Notes: a model not told the origin generated them from the letters alone. Shown: positions 52,686 through 61,952, numbered from the stretch's first letter. The stretch: 64,000 nucleotides of DNA from Clostridia bacterium (GCA_017502135.1 JAFVVP010000001.1:64544-128543); one strand, 5' to 3'. Program-made: numbers and translations.

Positions 52686-54140
52686 ATGTACGTTTTAGGC
52701 GTGGACTTCGGCGGCGGCGCGAGCAAAGCGACGCTGATGGATCAAAACGGTACGGTGGTGAAAACCGCATCGAGCGAATACCCGACCGATTTCGGCGAGG
52801 GCGGACGCGCGGAGCAGAATCCGAAGGATTGGTATCTTGCGGCTGTGAGGAACATCCGCGAGGTGCTCGCGGGGATCGATCCCGCCCTCATCGACTGCCT
52901 TTGCTTTGATGCCGCAACGCATACTGCCGTTCTTCTCGGCGAAGACGGCGAGCCCGTCTGCCCGTCCGTCTACTGGACCGATACCAGATGCCTCGGGGAG
53001 AAACGCTTTCTCGAGGAGAATTATGCCGACGAGATTTTTGAAAAATGCAAGCACAAGGTCGATACGATCTGGTCTCTGCCTGAGATCATGTTTGTGAAAA
53101 ACAGTTTCCCCGATACGTTCGAAAAAGTACGGAGGATTACCTTCGCGAAGGATTACGTGCGCGGAAAATTCACGGGCGATTTCGTTACCGACTCGATCGA
53201 GGCGGAGGGCAGCATGCTCTTTGACTACGACCGTCGGGCGTGGGATGACGGGCTTCTTGCTCTCGCGGGACTCACCCATGATATGATGCCGAAGATCGTA
53301 TCGCCGCTGGACGTTGTCGGTACGGTCGGCGAGAACGCTGCCCGTGATACAGGTCTTATCGTCGGCACGAAGGTCATTTGCGGTGCGACGGATACGGCGA
53401 TGGAGGTCCTCGCGGCGGGCGCCGTGCGTCCGGGCGATGCCACTCTGAAACTTGCCACTGCGGGACGCCTTTGCGTTATTTCGGAAGGGTTCTATCCCGA
53501 CCGCAATATCGTCAATTATTCTCACCTCAAAGACGGGCTTACCTATCCCGGCGCGGCGACGAAGGCGTGTGCCTCTTCGCTTCGCTGGTTCAGAGATACG
53601 TTCGGCGGGGACTATGCGGAATTTGACGAAATGGCATCGGGCGTGCCGATCGGATGCGACGGGCTCGTTTATAACCCGCATCTGATGGGCGAGCTGACTC
53701 CGTATGCCGATCCGACTATGCGAGCGAGTTTTGTCGGCTTCGGTGCACAGCACACAAAGGCGCATTTTGCGAGAGCGGTCATGGAGGGTGTTGCTATGAG
53801 CCTTCTCGACTGCAAGAATTATATAACCGATCTCGGAATGCCGCTCGGCAATCGTGCGTTCGTTATCGGCGGCGGTGCGAAGAGCGATCTCTGGCGGCAG
53901 ATAGTCGCCGACGCGCTCGGCATCACGCTCGTCGTAACGGAGAGAAACGATTCCTCGCTCGGTGCGTGCATGTGCGCGGGTGTTGCCGCGGGGTATTTCA
54001 GGGACCTCGACGACGCCGTCGCCCGTACACAGAAGATCGTGGGCGAGACGCATCCGATCGCCGAGAATACGGAAAAATACCAAAAACTGTTCCAAAAATA
54101 TAAGAAGATCGGAAAGTTCCTTTCCACCTTGAATGACTGA
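52686..54140 (+). CDS. FGGY-family carbohydrate kinase
   Basis: 484 residues with two actin-like domains. The phosphate-1 motif is LGVDFGGGASKATLMD; the sugar-binding region has the FDAATHTAVLL segment and YWTDTR; the C-terminal half has CGATDTAMEVLAAG, FVIGGGAKSDLWRQIVADALG and SSLGACMCAGVAAG. Xylulokinase-like members phosphorylate ketoses or polyols. The substrate is unassigned. It begins 10 bases after the IolB-like gene and overlaps the ETF gene by 8 bases. Confidence 0.9.
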   Translation: MYVLGVDFGGGASKATLMDQNGTVVKTASSEYPTDFGEGGRAEQNPKDWYLAAVRNIREVLAGIDPALIDCLCFDAATHTAVLLGEDGEPVCPSVYWTDTRCLGEKRFLEENYADEIFEKCKHKVDTIWSLPEIMFVKNSFPDTFEKVRRITFAKDYVRGKFTGDFVTDSIEAEGSMLFDYDRRAWDDGLLALAGLTHDMMPKIVSPLDVVGTVGENAARDTGLIVGTKVICGATDTAMEVLAAGAVRPGDATLKLATAGRLCVISEGFYPDRNIVNYSHLKDGLTYPGAATKACASSLRWFRDTFGGDYAEFDEMASGVPIGCDGLVYNPHLMGELTPYADPTMRASFVGFGAQHTKAHFARAVMEGVAMSLLDCKNYITDLGMPLGNRAFVIGGGAKSDLWRQIVADALGITLVVTERNDSSLGACMCAGVAAGYFRDLDDAVARTQKIVGETHPIAENTEKYQKLFQKYKKIGKFLSTLND

Positions 54141-55506
54141 AATGAAAATTGTCGTACTTCTGAAATTCTTTCGGGGGGAGCTCAATCCTTTTGACGGAGC
54201 GGCTCTTGAGTGTGCGCTCGAATGGGGTGCTGACGTAACGGCTGTTTCGATGGCACCGCCGTCGGCAAAGGATGCGCTTGAAAACCTCACGCGGCTCGGC
54301 GTACGCGCCGTTCTTATCACCGATCCGCTCTTTGCGGGCAGTGATACACTCTCGACGGGATACATCCTTGCCGAGGCGATAAAACGTCTCGAGCCCGATC
54401 TCGTTTTCGCCGGACGTCAGAGCATCGACGGGGACACGGGACAAGTGCCGCCGATGCTTTCGGAGCGGCTCGGGCGGGAGATCATCCCAGGCGTGATCGA
54501 ATTTGACGGCGGGCGAATCCAAACGAGAAGCGGCGCCGAGGCGTCGCTACCCCGCGGTGCGATCGTTACGTTTGAGCGGATACGGAATCTCCGCTTCCCC
54601 TCGATCTTCTCAAAAAAGGGCGAGGTGGAGGTATGGGACAATACCACGCTTCGGCTTGACGGGGACAAATGCGGCATCAAAGGATCACCGACGCGCGTGC
54701 TCCGCTCGTACGAGAGCACGGTCGGCAGACGAAACTGTACGTTTTCGGATGCCGGATCGTTTGATGCGCTTATACAGAAAGCGCTTTCGAAAAAAACGGA
54801 AAAAACGGCCGAAGATGCGACTCTTAAAACGGACGAGATCTATTACGTCGGAGATATCAAAAAGGTCGCCGAGAGGTACGCCGAGCGTGCGATCCCCCTC
54901 GATGCATCGGGCAAAACGTCCGAAATGTTCTCCCGTGAACTTCGTTCTCTCGGCGCACGCGTCGTTCTTTTTGAGTCCGTGGAGAAACTCCGTATTCTCG
55001 CGGCAAAAACGGCGGTTTTGACCGGCGCGGGACTCTGCGCCGACTGCGTATCGTTCCGACGGGAAAACGGCTCGTTTATCATGACGAGACCGGCACTCGG
55101 CGGCAACGTTACGGCGGACATTGTAAGCGACGCCGAGATGGCTTTCGCCACCGTCCGTCCCGAAGGGAAGCGCGACGGCGAGATCGTCTTCGCGATTGGA
55201 AAAGGGGCTGTTCCCTATCTTCCCGAGATTCGTAGTCTTGCCGAAAAGTACGGCGCTACGCTTGCCGCTACGCGCAGCGTCGTGGACGCGGGAATCATTC
55301 CGTACGAGACGCAGGTGGGCCTTACGGGCAAAACCGTCGCGCCAAAGGTGTACGTTGCCTTGGGCATCTCGGGGGCTGTCCAGCACACCTCGGCTATCGC
55401 CGGTGCGGGGACGGTTATCGCGGTCAATACCGACAAGGATGCAAGAATTTTCGATTACAGCGATTACGGTATCGCGGACGATATAAAAAATCTGTTTAAG
55501 GAGTAA
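54133..55506 (+). CDS. single-chain electron-transfer flavoprotein (EtfB-EtfA fusion)
   Basis: 457 residues. The first ~200 residues are EtfB-like (NPFDGAALECALEWGADVTAVS, LITDPLFAGSDTLSTGYILA, FAGRQSIDGDTGQVPP). The C-terminal ~170 are EtfA domain II with the FAD site (TRPALGGN, VDAGIIPYETQVGLTGK, VALGISGAVQH, VIAVNTDKDARIF, YGIADD). EtfA domain I is greatly shortened. EtfB plus EtfA normally total about 580-600 residues in two chains. It should take electrons from the operon's FAD oxidase. ATG 54133 overlaps the FGGY stop; ATG 54142 is possible. Confidence 0.9.
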   Translation: MTEMKIVVLLKFFRGELNPFDGAALECALEWGADVTAVSMAPPSAKDALENLTRLGVRAVLITDPLFAGSDTLSTGYILAEAIKRLEPDLVFAGRQSIDGDTGQVPPMLSERLGREIIPGVIEFDGGRIQTRSGAEASLPRGAIVTFERIRNLRFPSIFSKKGEVEVWDNTTLRLDGDKCGIKGSPTRVLRSYESTVGRRNCTFSDAGSFDALIQKALSKKTEKTAEDATLKTDEIYYVGDIKKVAERYAERAIPLDASGKTSEMFSRELRSLGARVVLFESVEKLRILAAKTAVLTGAGLCADCVSFRRENGSFIMTRPALGGNVTADIVSDAEMAFATVRPEGKRDGEIVFAIGKGAVPYLPEIRSLAEKYGATLAATRSVVDAGIIPYETQVGLTGKTVAPKVYVALGISGAVQHTSAIAGAGTVIAVNTDKDARIFDYSDYGIADDIKNLFKE

Positions 55507-55512
55507 TATACA

Positions 55513-56340
55513 ATGCTGGTAAATTTACAGACGATTCTGAAGGATGCGGATAGAGGCGGCTACGCCGTTCCCGCGTTCAACGTGTACAATATGGAAACGG
55601 TGATGGGTATCATCAAAGCGGCAGAGGAAATGCGCGCGCCCGTTATCCTGCAGTTTTATTCGCGCCTCGCAACGACCGGCTTTGCCGATTACCTCGCACC
55701 GATCGTACTGAAGGCGGCAGAGATGGCAACCGTTCCCGTTTGTATGCACCTCGACCACGGCGCAGGCTACGAGCCGGCGGCGATCTCCGTGAAGAACGGT
55801 GCGACTGGCATCATGGTCGACTTTTCGACGCTCTCTCTTGAGGAGAATATCGAAAAAACTGCCGCTGCCGTAAAAATTCTTTCCGCGCTCAATATTGGTG
55901 TCGAGGGTGAGATCGGTCATATCGGATCGGCGGCTGACGGCGTTCCCACCGACTATACCACGGTAGAGGAAGCGAAAAAATACGTGGACGGTACGGGTGT
56001 TACCGCACTGGCGGTTGCCGTCGGTACGGCACACGGCAGATATAAGCAGGCACCTGTGCTTGCAATCGACAGAATCCGTGAGATCAAGGAAGCAGTGGGC
56101 GTATCCCTCGTTCTGCACGGAGGAAGCGGCGTGCCCGACGATCAGATAAAGAAAGCCGTCGAAGCCGGTATCCGTAAGATCAACTTCGGTACGGACGTGT
56201 GCTTCTCTTTCCTTGACGCCGTATTCGGCGTGGACCGCAAAACGTACGCGATCGACCTCTTTATGAAGGAGCCGATCGAAGCAGTCAAAAAGTTCGCAGA
56301 ATCGAAAATTGAGCTTCTCGGAGCAAAGGACAGAGTATGA
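55513..56340 (+). CDS. class II ketose-bisphosphate aldolase (GatY/KbaY/IolJ type)
   Basis: 275 residues. It cleaves a ketose (bis)phosphate to DHAP and an aldehyde. Zinc and active-site residues are in MHLDHGAGY, VEGEIGHIG, AHGRYK and LHGGSGVPDDQI, and the phosphate site is KINFGTD. Relatives act on fructose-, tagatose- or 6-phospho-5-dehydro-2-deoxygluconate. AAGGAG at 55499 sets the start. The stop overlaps the PfkB kinase, its likely metabolic predecessor. Confidence 0.93.
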   Translation: MLVNLQTILKDADRGGYAVPAFNVYNMETVMGIIKAAEEMRAPVILQFYSRLATTGFADYLAPIVLKAAEMATVPVCMHLDHGAGYEPAAISVKNGATGIMVDFSTLSLEENIEKTAAAVKILSALNIGVEGEIGHIGSAADGVPTDYTTVEEAKKYVDGTGVTALAVAVGTAHGRYKQAPVLAIDRIREIKEAVGVSLVLHGGSGVPDDQIKKAVEAGIRKINFGTDVCFSFLDAVFGVDRKTYAIDLFMKEPIEAVKKFAESKIELLGAKDRV

Positions 56341-57239
56341 AAAAAGTCGTAGGACTCGGGGCAAACGTCCTGGATACGCTTATAACCTGTAAAACTTTCC
56401 CCACGGAGGATAAAAAGACGAAGGCGGAGGGGATCGTGCGCCTCGGCGGCGGTCCTGTCGGCAACGCGCTCGTCGTGCTGGCAAAGCTTGGTGTACCCTC
56501 TGAGATGATCGGCACGTTCTCTGACGATACAGCAGGCGTGCAGATCTTAGCCGAGCTTCAGAAATTCGGCGTGAAAACCGACCGCGCCGTGACCGTCTCC
56601 GGCACGTCTTCGTTCGTTTCCTATATCCTCATCTCGGGAGAAAACGGAAGCCGTACCTGCCTTTTTGACAGGGGCACGGTACCCGACGATCCCAGCCTGG
56701 TTGATTTCTCCGCGATCGACGGTGCCGATATTCTCCATCTTGACGGAAATTATATGAAAAGCGCTATTGCGGCGGCGAAATACGCCCGGGAAAAAGGCGT
56801 AAAGGTAAGCCTTGACGCGGGCGGCGTCTACGACGGAATTCTGGAACTTCTCCCTCTCATCGATATTCTCATCCCCTCGGCGGAGTTTGCCATGGCGGTA
56901 ACGGGCGAGCCCGATGCGAAAACAGCACTCGAAGCGCTTTATAAAATGTATTCTCCCGAGATTCTGGTCGTGACGGATGGCAAGAACGGCGGCTACTATT
57001 GGGAGAACGGGCGTGCCGTTCACTACGACATTGCTCCCGCTACCGTAAGGGACACGAACGGAGCAGGCGATACTTTTCACGGCGCGTTTATCGCGGCGTA
57101 TGCTAAAGGGAAATCTGTTCCCGAAGCGTGCGATTTTGCGAGTGCTGTCGCGGCGTATAAGTGCAAGCACATCGGCGCCCGCGACTACGAGCTGAATGAG
57201 GATATTGCCCAAAACATATACGCGTATCTTGCCGATTGA
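56337..57239 (+). CDS. PfkB-family sugar kinase
   Basis: 300 residues of the ribokinase superfamily. N-terminal GGGPVGNALVVLAKLG is the first signature; the C-terminal DTNGAGDTFHGAF holds the catalytic Asp. Members phosphorylate fructose-1-P, tagatose-6-P, 2-dehydro-3-deoxygluconate or 5-dehydro-2-deoxygluconate. Overlap with the aldolase (ATGA) argues that it makes the phosphorylated substrate of that enzyme. Confidence 0.92.
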   Translation: MKKVVGLGANVLDTLITCKTFPTEDKKTKAEGIVRLGGGPVGNALVVLAKLGVPSEMIGTFSDDTAGVQILAELQKFGVKTDRAVTVSGTSSFVSYILISGENGSRTCLFDRGTVPDDPSLVDFSAIDGADILHLDGNYMKSAIAAAKYAREKGVKVSLDAGGVYDGILELLPLIDILIPSAEFAMAVTGEPDAKTALEALYKMYSPEILVVTDGKNGGYYWENGRAVHYDIAPATVRDTNGAGDTFHGAFIAAYAKGKSVPEACDFASAVAAYKCKHIGARDYELNEDIAQNIYAYLAD

Positions 57240-57258
57240 CCCGAAGCCAGGAGGAAAC

Positions 57259-58932
57259 ATGGAACAACTGAAAGAGAAAGCGAGAGAGCTTTCGAAAAAC
57301 TTTCTCGAAAGCGAAAAAGAGTACCGCCTCGGTTTTATTGAAGCGGAGCAGTCGAATCCCAAAACGAAAACGCTCGGCGAAACCTTCGTTCGCGATACGA
57401 AAGCGGGCATCCGCATGATCCTCAGCGTGGACAGGGATCTTGTCGCGCTGTTTGAGACGGCACTCTTCTCGGAGAAGTTCGATTGGCTGTATGCCGATAT
57501 GATCGGTGCTCTCAAAAACGGCGGACGGATCTTTATCTCGGGTTGCGGATCATCGGGGCGGCTTGCCATGCGGCTCGAAACCTCGTTCCGTGAGGCAATA
57601 AACGAGATTGCGAAAGAAAGGCCCGAGGCACGCGCGTATAAAGACGCCGTGCGCGAGATTATGACGGGCGGAGACTACGCCATCATCCGCGCGGTGGAAT
57701 CGTTTGAGGATTACACCGAACTCGGCTGTGCGCAAGCGAAAGACGAAGGCGTGAAAGAGGGCGACGTCCTCATCGGTGTTACCGCGACGGGGGAGACGAC
57801 CTCGATCCTCGGTACGGCAAAACAGGCACTCGCTGACGGCGCTAAAGTGTGGATGGTGATCTGCTCCGATCCCCAAAGCATTATCGGGAAGCTGAAACGG
57901 GTTGACGACGTATTCACCCACCCGATGACGGAAAGCCTTTATATGAAATGCGGCGGCATGGCGGTTACCGGATCGACGAGAATGCAGTCGTCCTCCATTG
58001 AGCAGGCGGTGATTGGTGCGGCGCTCGAGATGGCGCTCGGCGAACTGTTTTTCGCCCAAGCACCCACGGATGATACGAAACGCCGTTTCGTCGACGGTTT
58101 TTCGGCGTGCATGGATCTCCTCGAGTCGGACGAGAGCGTGGAGGTCATGGCAGAAGAGACGGATGCCGAGACGGAACTTTACGAAAACGGCGGCCACGTA
58201 ACGTATTTCTCCGACGAGTATCTGCTTGATATTCTTGCCGATACGACCGAGAGAAGCCCCACGTTCACGACGCCCCCGTTCCGTCCGCAGAAGAACAAAA
58301 ACGAAACGCTCTCGTGGGCGTTCGTGAAAAATCCGCGGCTCGGCACGAAGGAGGCGTGGGACGCCTGCTTTTTGCGCACGCCCCGCTGCATTGATAAAAC
58401 GCCCGACGATTACAAGGCGATCGGTATCAAGGACGAGGATATAAGAAGAATCCCGAACATATCCCTTGACGCGCTGTATGCGTTTGAGATCGGGTGCGAG
58501 CCCGATCCCGAGAGAGAGGGAGAGAATACCCTCGCTTCATGGGTAAGCTTTGGTGATGAGATCCCCGAATCGTTTGAGCGACAGGCTGAAAAGTATGAGA
58601 AAAAGAGTATCTGGACGATCGGCAGCGAGGGATGCTTTACGCATACGACGCGTATGAAACTGTTCGAGCATCTCGGAATGAAAATGATGCTCAACGCTGT
58701 CTCCACCGGTACGATGGCGAAGATGGGCAGAGTACGCGGCAATTATATGGTGCATCTCAATATCAGCAACAAAAAGCTGGTAGACCGCGCGACGAGAATT
58801 ATTGCCGATCTGTGCGCGGTGGACTACGATACCGCAAACTACGAGCTGTTTTACTCAAAGTTGCTCCTTGAGGCAAAGGGTATTCAGCGCTCCACTACGA
58901 TAGAAACGATCGACAGACTCGGTCAGAAATAA
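57259..58932 (+). CDS. MurQ/GCKR-like double-SIS-domain protein
   Basis: 557 residues, nearly twice the ~300 of MurQ. The N-terminal SIS domain resembles MurNAc-6-phosphate etherase (GRIFISGCGSSGRLAMRLE, IIRAVESFEDY, VTATGETTSILG). The region from ~residue 455 to the C-terminus has a second SIS-like piece (WTIGSEGCFTHTTRMKLFEH) and the MurQ helical tail (NAVSTGTMAKMGRVRGNYMV). The Glu of MurQ in LDASE is not clearly conserved; that in VESFED is. It could be an etherase, isomerase or sensor protein like the glucokinase regulator. The start has CCAGGAGGAAAC upstream. Confidence 0.8.
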   Translation: MEQLKEKARELSKNFLESEKEYRLGFIEAEQSNPKTKTLGETFVRDTKAGIRMILSVDRDLVALFETALFSEKFDWLYADMIGALKNGGRIFISGCGSSGRLAMRLETSFREAINEIAKERPEARAYKDAVREIMTGGDYAIIRAVESFEDYTELGCAQAKDEGVKEGDVLIGVTATGETTSILGTAKQALADGAKVWMVICSDPQSIIGKLKRVDDVFTHPMTESLYMKCGGMAVTGSTRMQSSSIEQAVIGAALEMALGELFFAQAPTDDTKRRFVDGFSACMDLLESDESVEVMAEETDAETELYENGGHVTYFSDEYLLDILADTTERSPTFTTPPFRPQKNKNETLSWAFVKNPRLGTKEAWDACFLRTPRCIDKTPDDYKAIGIKDEDIRRIPNISLDALYAFEIGCEPDPEREGENTLASWVSFGDEIPESFERQAEKYEKKSIWTIGSEGCFTHTTRMKLFEHLGMKMMLNAVSTGTMAKMGRVRGNYMVHLNISNKKLVDRATRIIADLCAVDYDTANYELFYSKLLLEAKGIQRSTTIETIDRLGQK

Positions 58933-58945
58933 GACGGAGGCTTTT

Positions 58946-60097
58946 ATGATCATAAAAAACGGCAAAGTCATAACCCCCGACGAGGTTCTCGACGGGTTTG
59001 ATCTTCGCATTGAGGAGGGTCTTATCAAGGAGATCGGCAGATCTCTTACGGGAGACCAGACCGTGGACGCGGACGGCGCGTATATCGTGCCGGGATTCGT
59101 CGACATCCATACGCACGGTGGATGCGGTGCGGATTTTATGGATGCGACAAAGGATGCCTTTGACAAAGCGCTCGGCTTCCACCTCGGCGAGGGTACGACT
59201 ACGGTCGTTGCCACGTCCTGTACGGCACCGAAGGACAGCATCGTACGATTCCTCGGGTTTGCGAAGGAGTATATGCGCCGGAGCCGCGTTGTCGCGGGCG
59301 TGCATCTGGAAGGACCGTACCTTTCCGTACGGAACAAGGGCGCGCAGAAGGAGGAGTATCTTGCCGTCCCCGCGACGGTGGATTACTCCTATATGCTCGA
59401 CTACGCAGATGTAATAAAAACGGTAACGATCTCCCCCGAACTCCCCGGTGCCGCCGAGATGACTACCGCTCTTTTGAGGACGGGCATCACCGTTTCGGGC
59501 GGGCACGACGACGGGATCTATCCCGAGTTTATGCCGACGATCGAGGCGGGGATGTCGCACCTCACGCATCTGTACTGCGCGATGAGCGAGCTTCGCTTCA
59601 AGGACGGCATCCGAAACGTGGGCCTTCGCGAGTATGCGCTCACCGACGATCGGCTGACGGTAGAACTGATCGCCGACAACCGGCATATTCCGCCGCATCT
59701 TGCACGGCTGGTCCTTCGCGCCAAGGGTGCGGATAAGGTCGCGGTCGTCTCCGACTCGCTCCGCTGTGCCGGCTGTCCGAAGGACGGCGCGGTCTATAAA
59801 CTCGGCGCGGATGAGAACGCACAGCTCGTGAAGATCGGCGACGGTGTTGCCGTAACGGCGGACGGAGAACGGTTTGCGGGAAGCATCACGTCCGTCCGCC
59901 AGATGGTGAAAAATCTGATCGACGCCGGCATCGGTGTCACGGACGCCGTGAAAACGGGTACGATCACGCCTGCCAAAATCATCGGTGAGGATAAGACGGT
60001 CGGCAGTATCGAGATCGGAAAACGTGCGAATATCGCCGTACTTGACACCGATTGGAATCTCGCCGGTGTATACCTCGACGGCACGAGAATGAAATAA
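58946..60097 (+). CDS. nagA: N-acetyl-amino-sugar-6-phosphate deacetylase
   Basis: 383 residues of the amidohydrolase superfamily. It removes acetate from GlcNAc-6-P or GalNAc-6-P. Metal and catalytic residues appear in GFVDIHTHGGCGADF, VHLEGPYLS, AGMSHLTHLYCAMS and the catalytic Asp in VVSDSLRC; AGSITSVRQMV closes the site. It follows the MurQ-like gene by 13 bases and precedes the deaminase by 21. Together they read as deacetylation followed by deamination. Confidence 0.93.
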   Translation: MIIKNGKVITPDEVLDGFDLRIEEGLIKEIGRSLTGDQTVDADGAYIVPGFVDIHTHGGCGADFMDATKDAFDKALGFHLGEGTTTVVATSCTAPKDSIVRFLGFAKEYMRRSRVVAGVHLEGPYLSVRNKGAQKEEYLAVPATVDYSYMLDYADVIKTVTISPELPGAAEMTTALLRTGITVSGGHDDGIYPEFMPTIEAGMSHLTHLYCAMSELRFKDGIRNVGLREYALTDDRLTVELIADNRHIPPHLARLVLRAKGADKVAVVSDSLRCAGCPKDGAVYKLGADENAQLVKIGDGVAVTADGERFAGSITSVRQMVKNLIDAGIGVTDAVKTGTITPAKIIGEDKTVGSIEIGKRANIAVLDTDWNLAGVYLDGTRMK

Positions 60098-60118
60098 AAC
60101 GCAAGGGAAGGGTAGAAT

Positions 60119-60916
60119 ATGGAAACGAAAATCAACAACATTACCGTAAAGACAGTCGGTACGGAGTGGGACGTCTATTTTGATATGGCACTCGAGATGC
60201 TGTCCGAAATTATGAAAAACAACGCGGCAGGAAAAAGAACGGTCATGATCGTCCCCGTAGGGCCGACGAACCAGTACCCGATTCTCGCGAGACTTGTAAA
60301 TCAGCTTCGCGTGTCTCTCCGCGACGTGTGGTTCTTCAATATGGACGAGTATCTCATCACGCCCGATACCGCCATTGATCCGACGGATAAGATGAGTTTT
60401 CATAAGCGTATGCAGGACGAGTTTTATTCCCGCGTGGATGCGGAACTTCTGATGCCTGAGGCGCAGCGGCTGTTCCCCGAGCCCGGACGCGAAGCGGAAT
60501 ATGACGCGCTCATCGAACAGCTCGGCGGTGTCGATCTCTGTCTTGGCGGACTCGGCATAAACGGTCATCTTGCGTTCAACGAGCCGTGCGAGCCGGGTGA
60601 GATGATCACAGCCGAACAGTACGCAAACCTCGGCACGCGCGTTTTGCCGATCTCCCGCGAGACGCAGACGATCAACGCCTACGGCTATCAGCGCGGCGAT
60701 CTGCGCGGCATGCCCAAGTGGTGTATTACCGTCGGTATGAAGCAGATTCTTGCGGCGAGAAAGATCTACATCGCCCTCAACCGCGATTGGCAGCACGGTA
60801 TCGTGAAGCACGTTCTCAGAGACGAGCCGACGGCGGCGATCCCCGCAACGCTTTTGCAGGGACACGACAACACCACGATCTGCTGTTACGAATCGGTCGC
60901 AAACGGACTGTTCTGA
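60119..60916 (+). CDS. glucosamine/galactosamine-6-phosphate deaminase-like protein
   Basis: 265 residues of the NagB/6-phosphogluconolactonase superfamily. Visible are VPVGPTNQYP, FFNMDEYLI, MSFHKRMQDEF and GGLGINGHLAFNEP, with the His and Glu that deaminate aminohexose-6-P to ketohexose-6-P. The Asn before Gly-His is the ordinary form in Gram-positive NagB proteins. It might serve GlcN-6-P (NagB) or GalN-6-P (AgaI); with PfkB and a GatY-like aldolase in the operon either is possible. It is the last gene, followed by a strong terminator. Confidence 0.88.
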   Translation: METKINNITVKTVGTEWDVYFDMALEMLSEIMKNNAAGKRTVMIVPVGPTNQYPILARLVNQLRVSLRDVWFFNMDEYLITPDTAIDPTDKMSFHKRMQDEFYSRVDAELLMPEAQRLFPEPGREAEYDALIEQLGGVDLCLGGLGINGHLAFNEPCEPGEMITAEQYANLGTRVLPISRETQTINAYGYQRGDLRGMPKWCITVGMKQILAARKIYIALNRDWQHGIVKHVLRDEPTAAIPATLLQGHDNTTICCYESVANGLF

Positions 60917-60919
60917 ATA

Positions 60920-60956
60920 AAAAGCGCCCTCCCTAAATCGGGAGAGCGCTTTTTTA
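60920..60956 (+). terminator. terminator of the ten-gene operon
   Basis: AAAAAGCGCcCTCCC and GGGAGaGCGCTTTTTT pair around TAAATC, with one mismatch. The T-run is strong. The remaining ~80 bases to the SDR gene show nothing recognisable. Confidence 0.85.
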
Positions 60957-61038
60957 CGATAAATCGGTATCCGGCTTTAAGCAGTGCTTCGACAGGAATT
61001 TGTTTCAGCATCGCTTTTTCAAAAAAAGCGACCGTTCC

Positions 61039-61806
61039 TTAGAACGAGATGAGACCGCTGTCTGCTGTAACGATCGCGCCGTTTACAACGGCGGCTGCAT
61101 CGCTTGCCAGGAAGAGCGCCACATCTGCGATCTCGAAAGCCTCTGCGTTTCTCGTGCCGAAGTTCATGGAGAGCATAGCGTTCTGGAGACCCTTCTGGTC
61201 AGCGGTAGCAAAGAGAGCCGGATCGGTCATCTCCGTGTTGATGCCTGCGGGGCAGATCGCGTTGCAGCGGATCTTGTTAAGACGGTAAGAGAACGCGGTG
61301 TTTTTGGTAAGGCCGATCACTGCGTGCTTTGCCATCGTGTACGCGCAGCCGCTCTTACCGCCGCAGATGCCTGCGATGGAAGCAACGTTTACGATGTTAC
61401 CGCCGTTTTCGTTTTCCATAAATACTCTTACAGCCTTGCGGGTAGCCCAGGCGGGACCGTAAACGTCTACCTGCATAAGACGCATAAGAAGCTCGGTGTC
61501 GAGATTCTCGGCGGGTGCGAAGTTGTCCATAAGACCTGCGTTGTTGATAAGGATATCGAACTTGCCGAACTTTTCGATCGCGAAATCAATCATCGCCTCG
61601 TTCGTTTCCTCAAGGGAAATGTCGCCGGCGTATGCTACGATCTCACCTGCGAGCTCCTTGCTCTGCTCCTCGAGAGCGGCAAGTCTTTCGGCTCTTCTTG
61701 CAACGGCTACGACCTTTGCGCCTTCCTTTGCGAAAAGAAGCGCGATCTCACGGCCAACACCGCTGGATGCACCGGTTACTACGGCAACTTTGTTTTCGAG
61801 TCTCAT
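61039..61806 (-). CDS. short-chain dehydrogenase/reductase
   Basis: 255 residues. The Rossmann cofactor site reads VVTGASSGVGREIA; NNAG is present; the catalytic Ser-Tyr-Lys lie in VASIAGICGGKSGCAYTMAK. The preference is probably NAD(P)H for a carbonyl/hydroxyl substrate that is not identifiable. ATG 61806 follows GGAGGAATC. It is monocistronic with its own promoter. Closeness to the sugar operon suggests, but does not prove, a shared pathway. Confidence 0.92.
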   Translation of the reverse strand: MRLENKVAVVTGASSGVGREIALLFAKEGAKVVAVARRAERLAALEEQSKELAGEIVAYAGDISLEETNEAMIDFAIEKFGKFDILINNAGLMDNFAPAENLDTELLMRLMQVDVYGPAWATRKAVRVFMENENGGNIVNVASIAGICGGKSGCAYTMAKHAVIGLTKNTAFSYRLNKIRCNAICPAGINTEMTDPALFATADQKGLQNAMLSMNFGTRNAEAFEIADVALFLASDAAAVVNGAIVTADSGLISF

Positions 61807-61843
61807 TTTGATTCCTCCAAATATTGTGTTTTTTACCTCATAT

Positions 61844-61872
61844 AATATATCAATTTTACGAGATTTTGTCAA
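61844..61872 (-). promoter_or_regulatory. promoter of SDR gene
   Basis: On the minus strand, TTGACA (61867-61872), a 17-base spacer and TATATT (61844-61849). Confidence 0.75.
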
Positions 61873-61952
61873 TAGGAAATGTGAAAAAACACATCACGGA
61901 GCAAAACTCCCAAATGATGTGTCCGTTTTCTATAGAAATTTTTGAAAAGGGT

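Noticed and set aside
60560..60610. Asn in place of the E. coli NagB Asp141 (GINGH)
   Set aside because: Asn at this position is normal in Gram-positive NagB proteins, so it is not evidence of an inactive enzyme.
61891..61923. Imperfect hairpin ACACATCA/TGATGTGT
   Set aside because: It lies upstream of the SDR promoter and beyond the GGGtGRT terminator. It has no clear role and could be a chance pairing.
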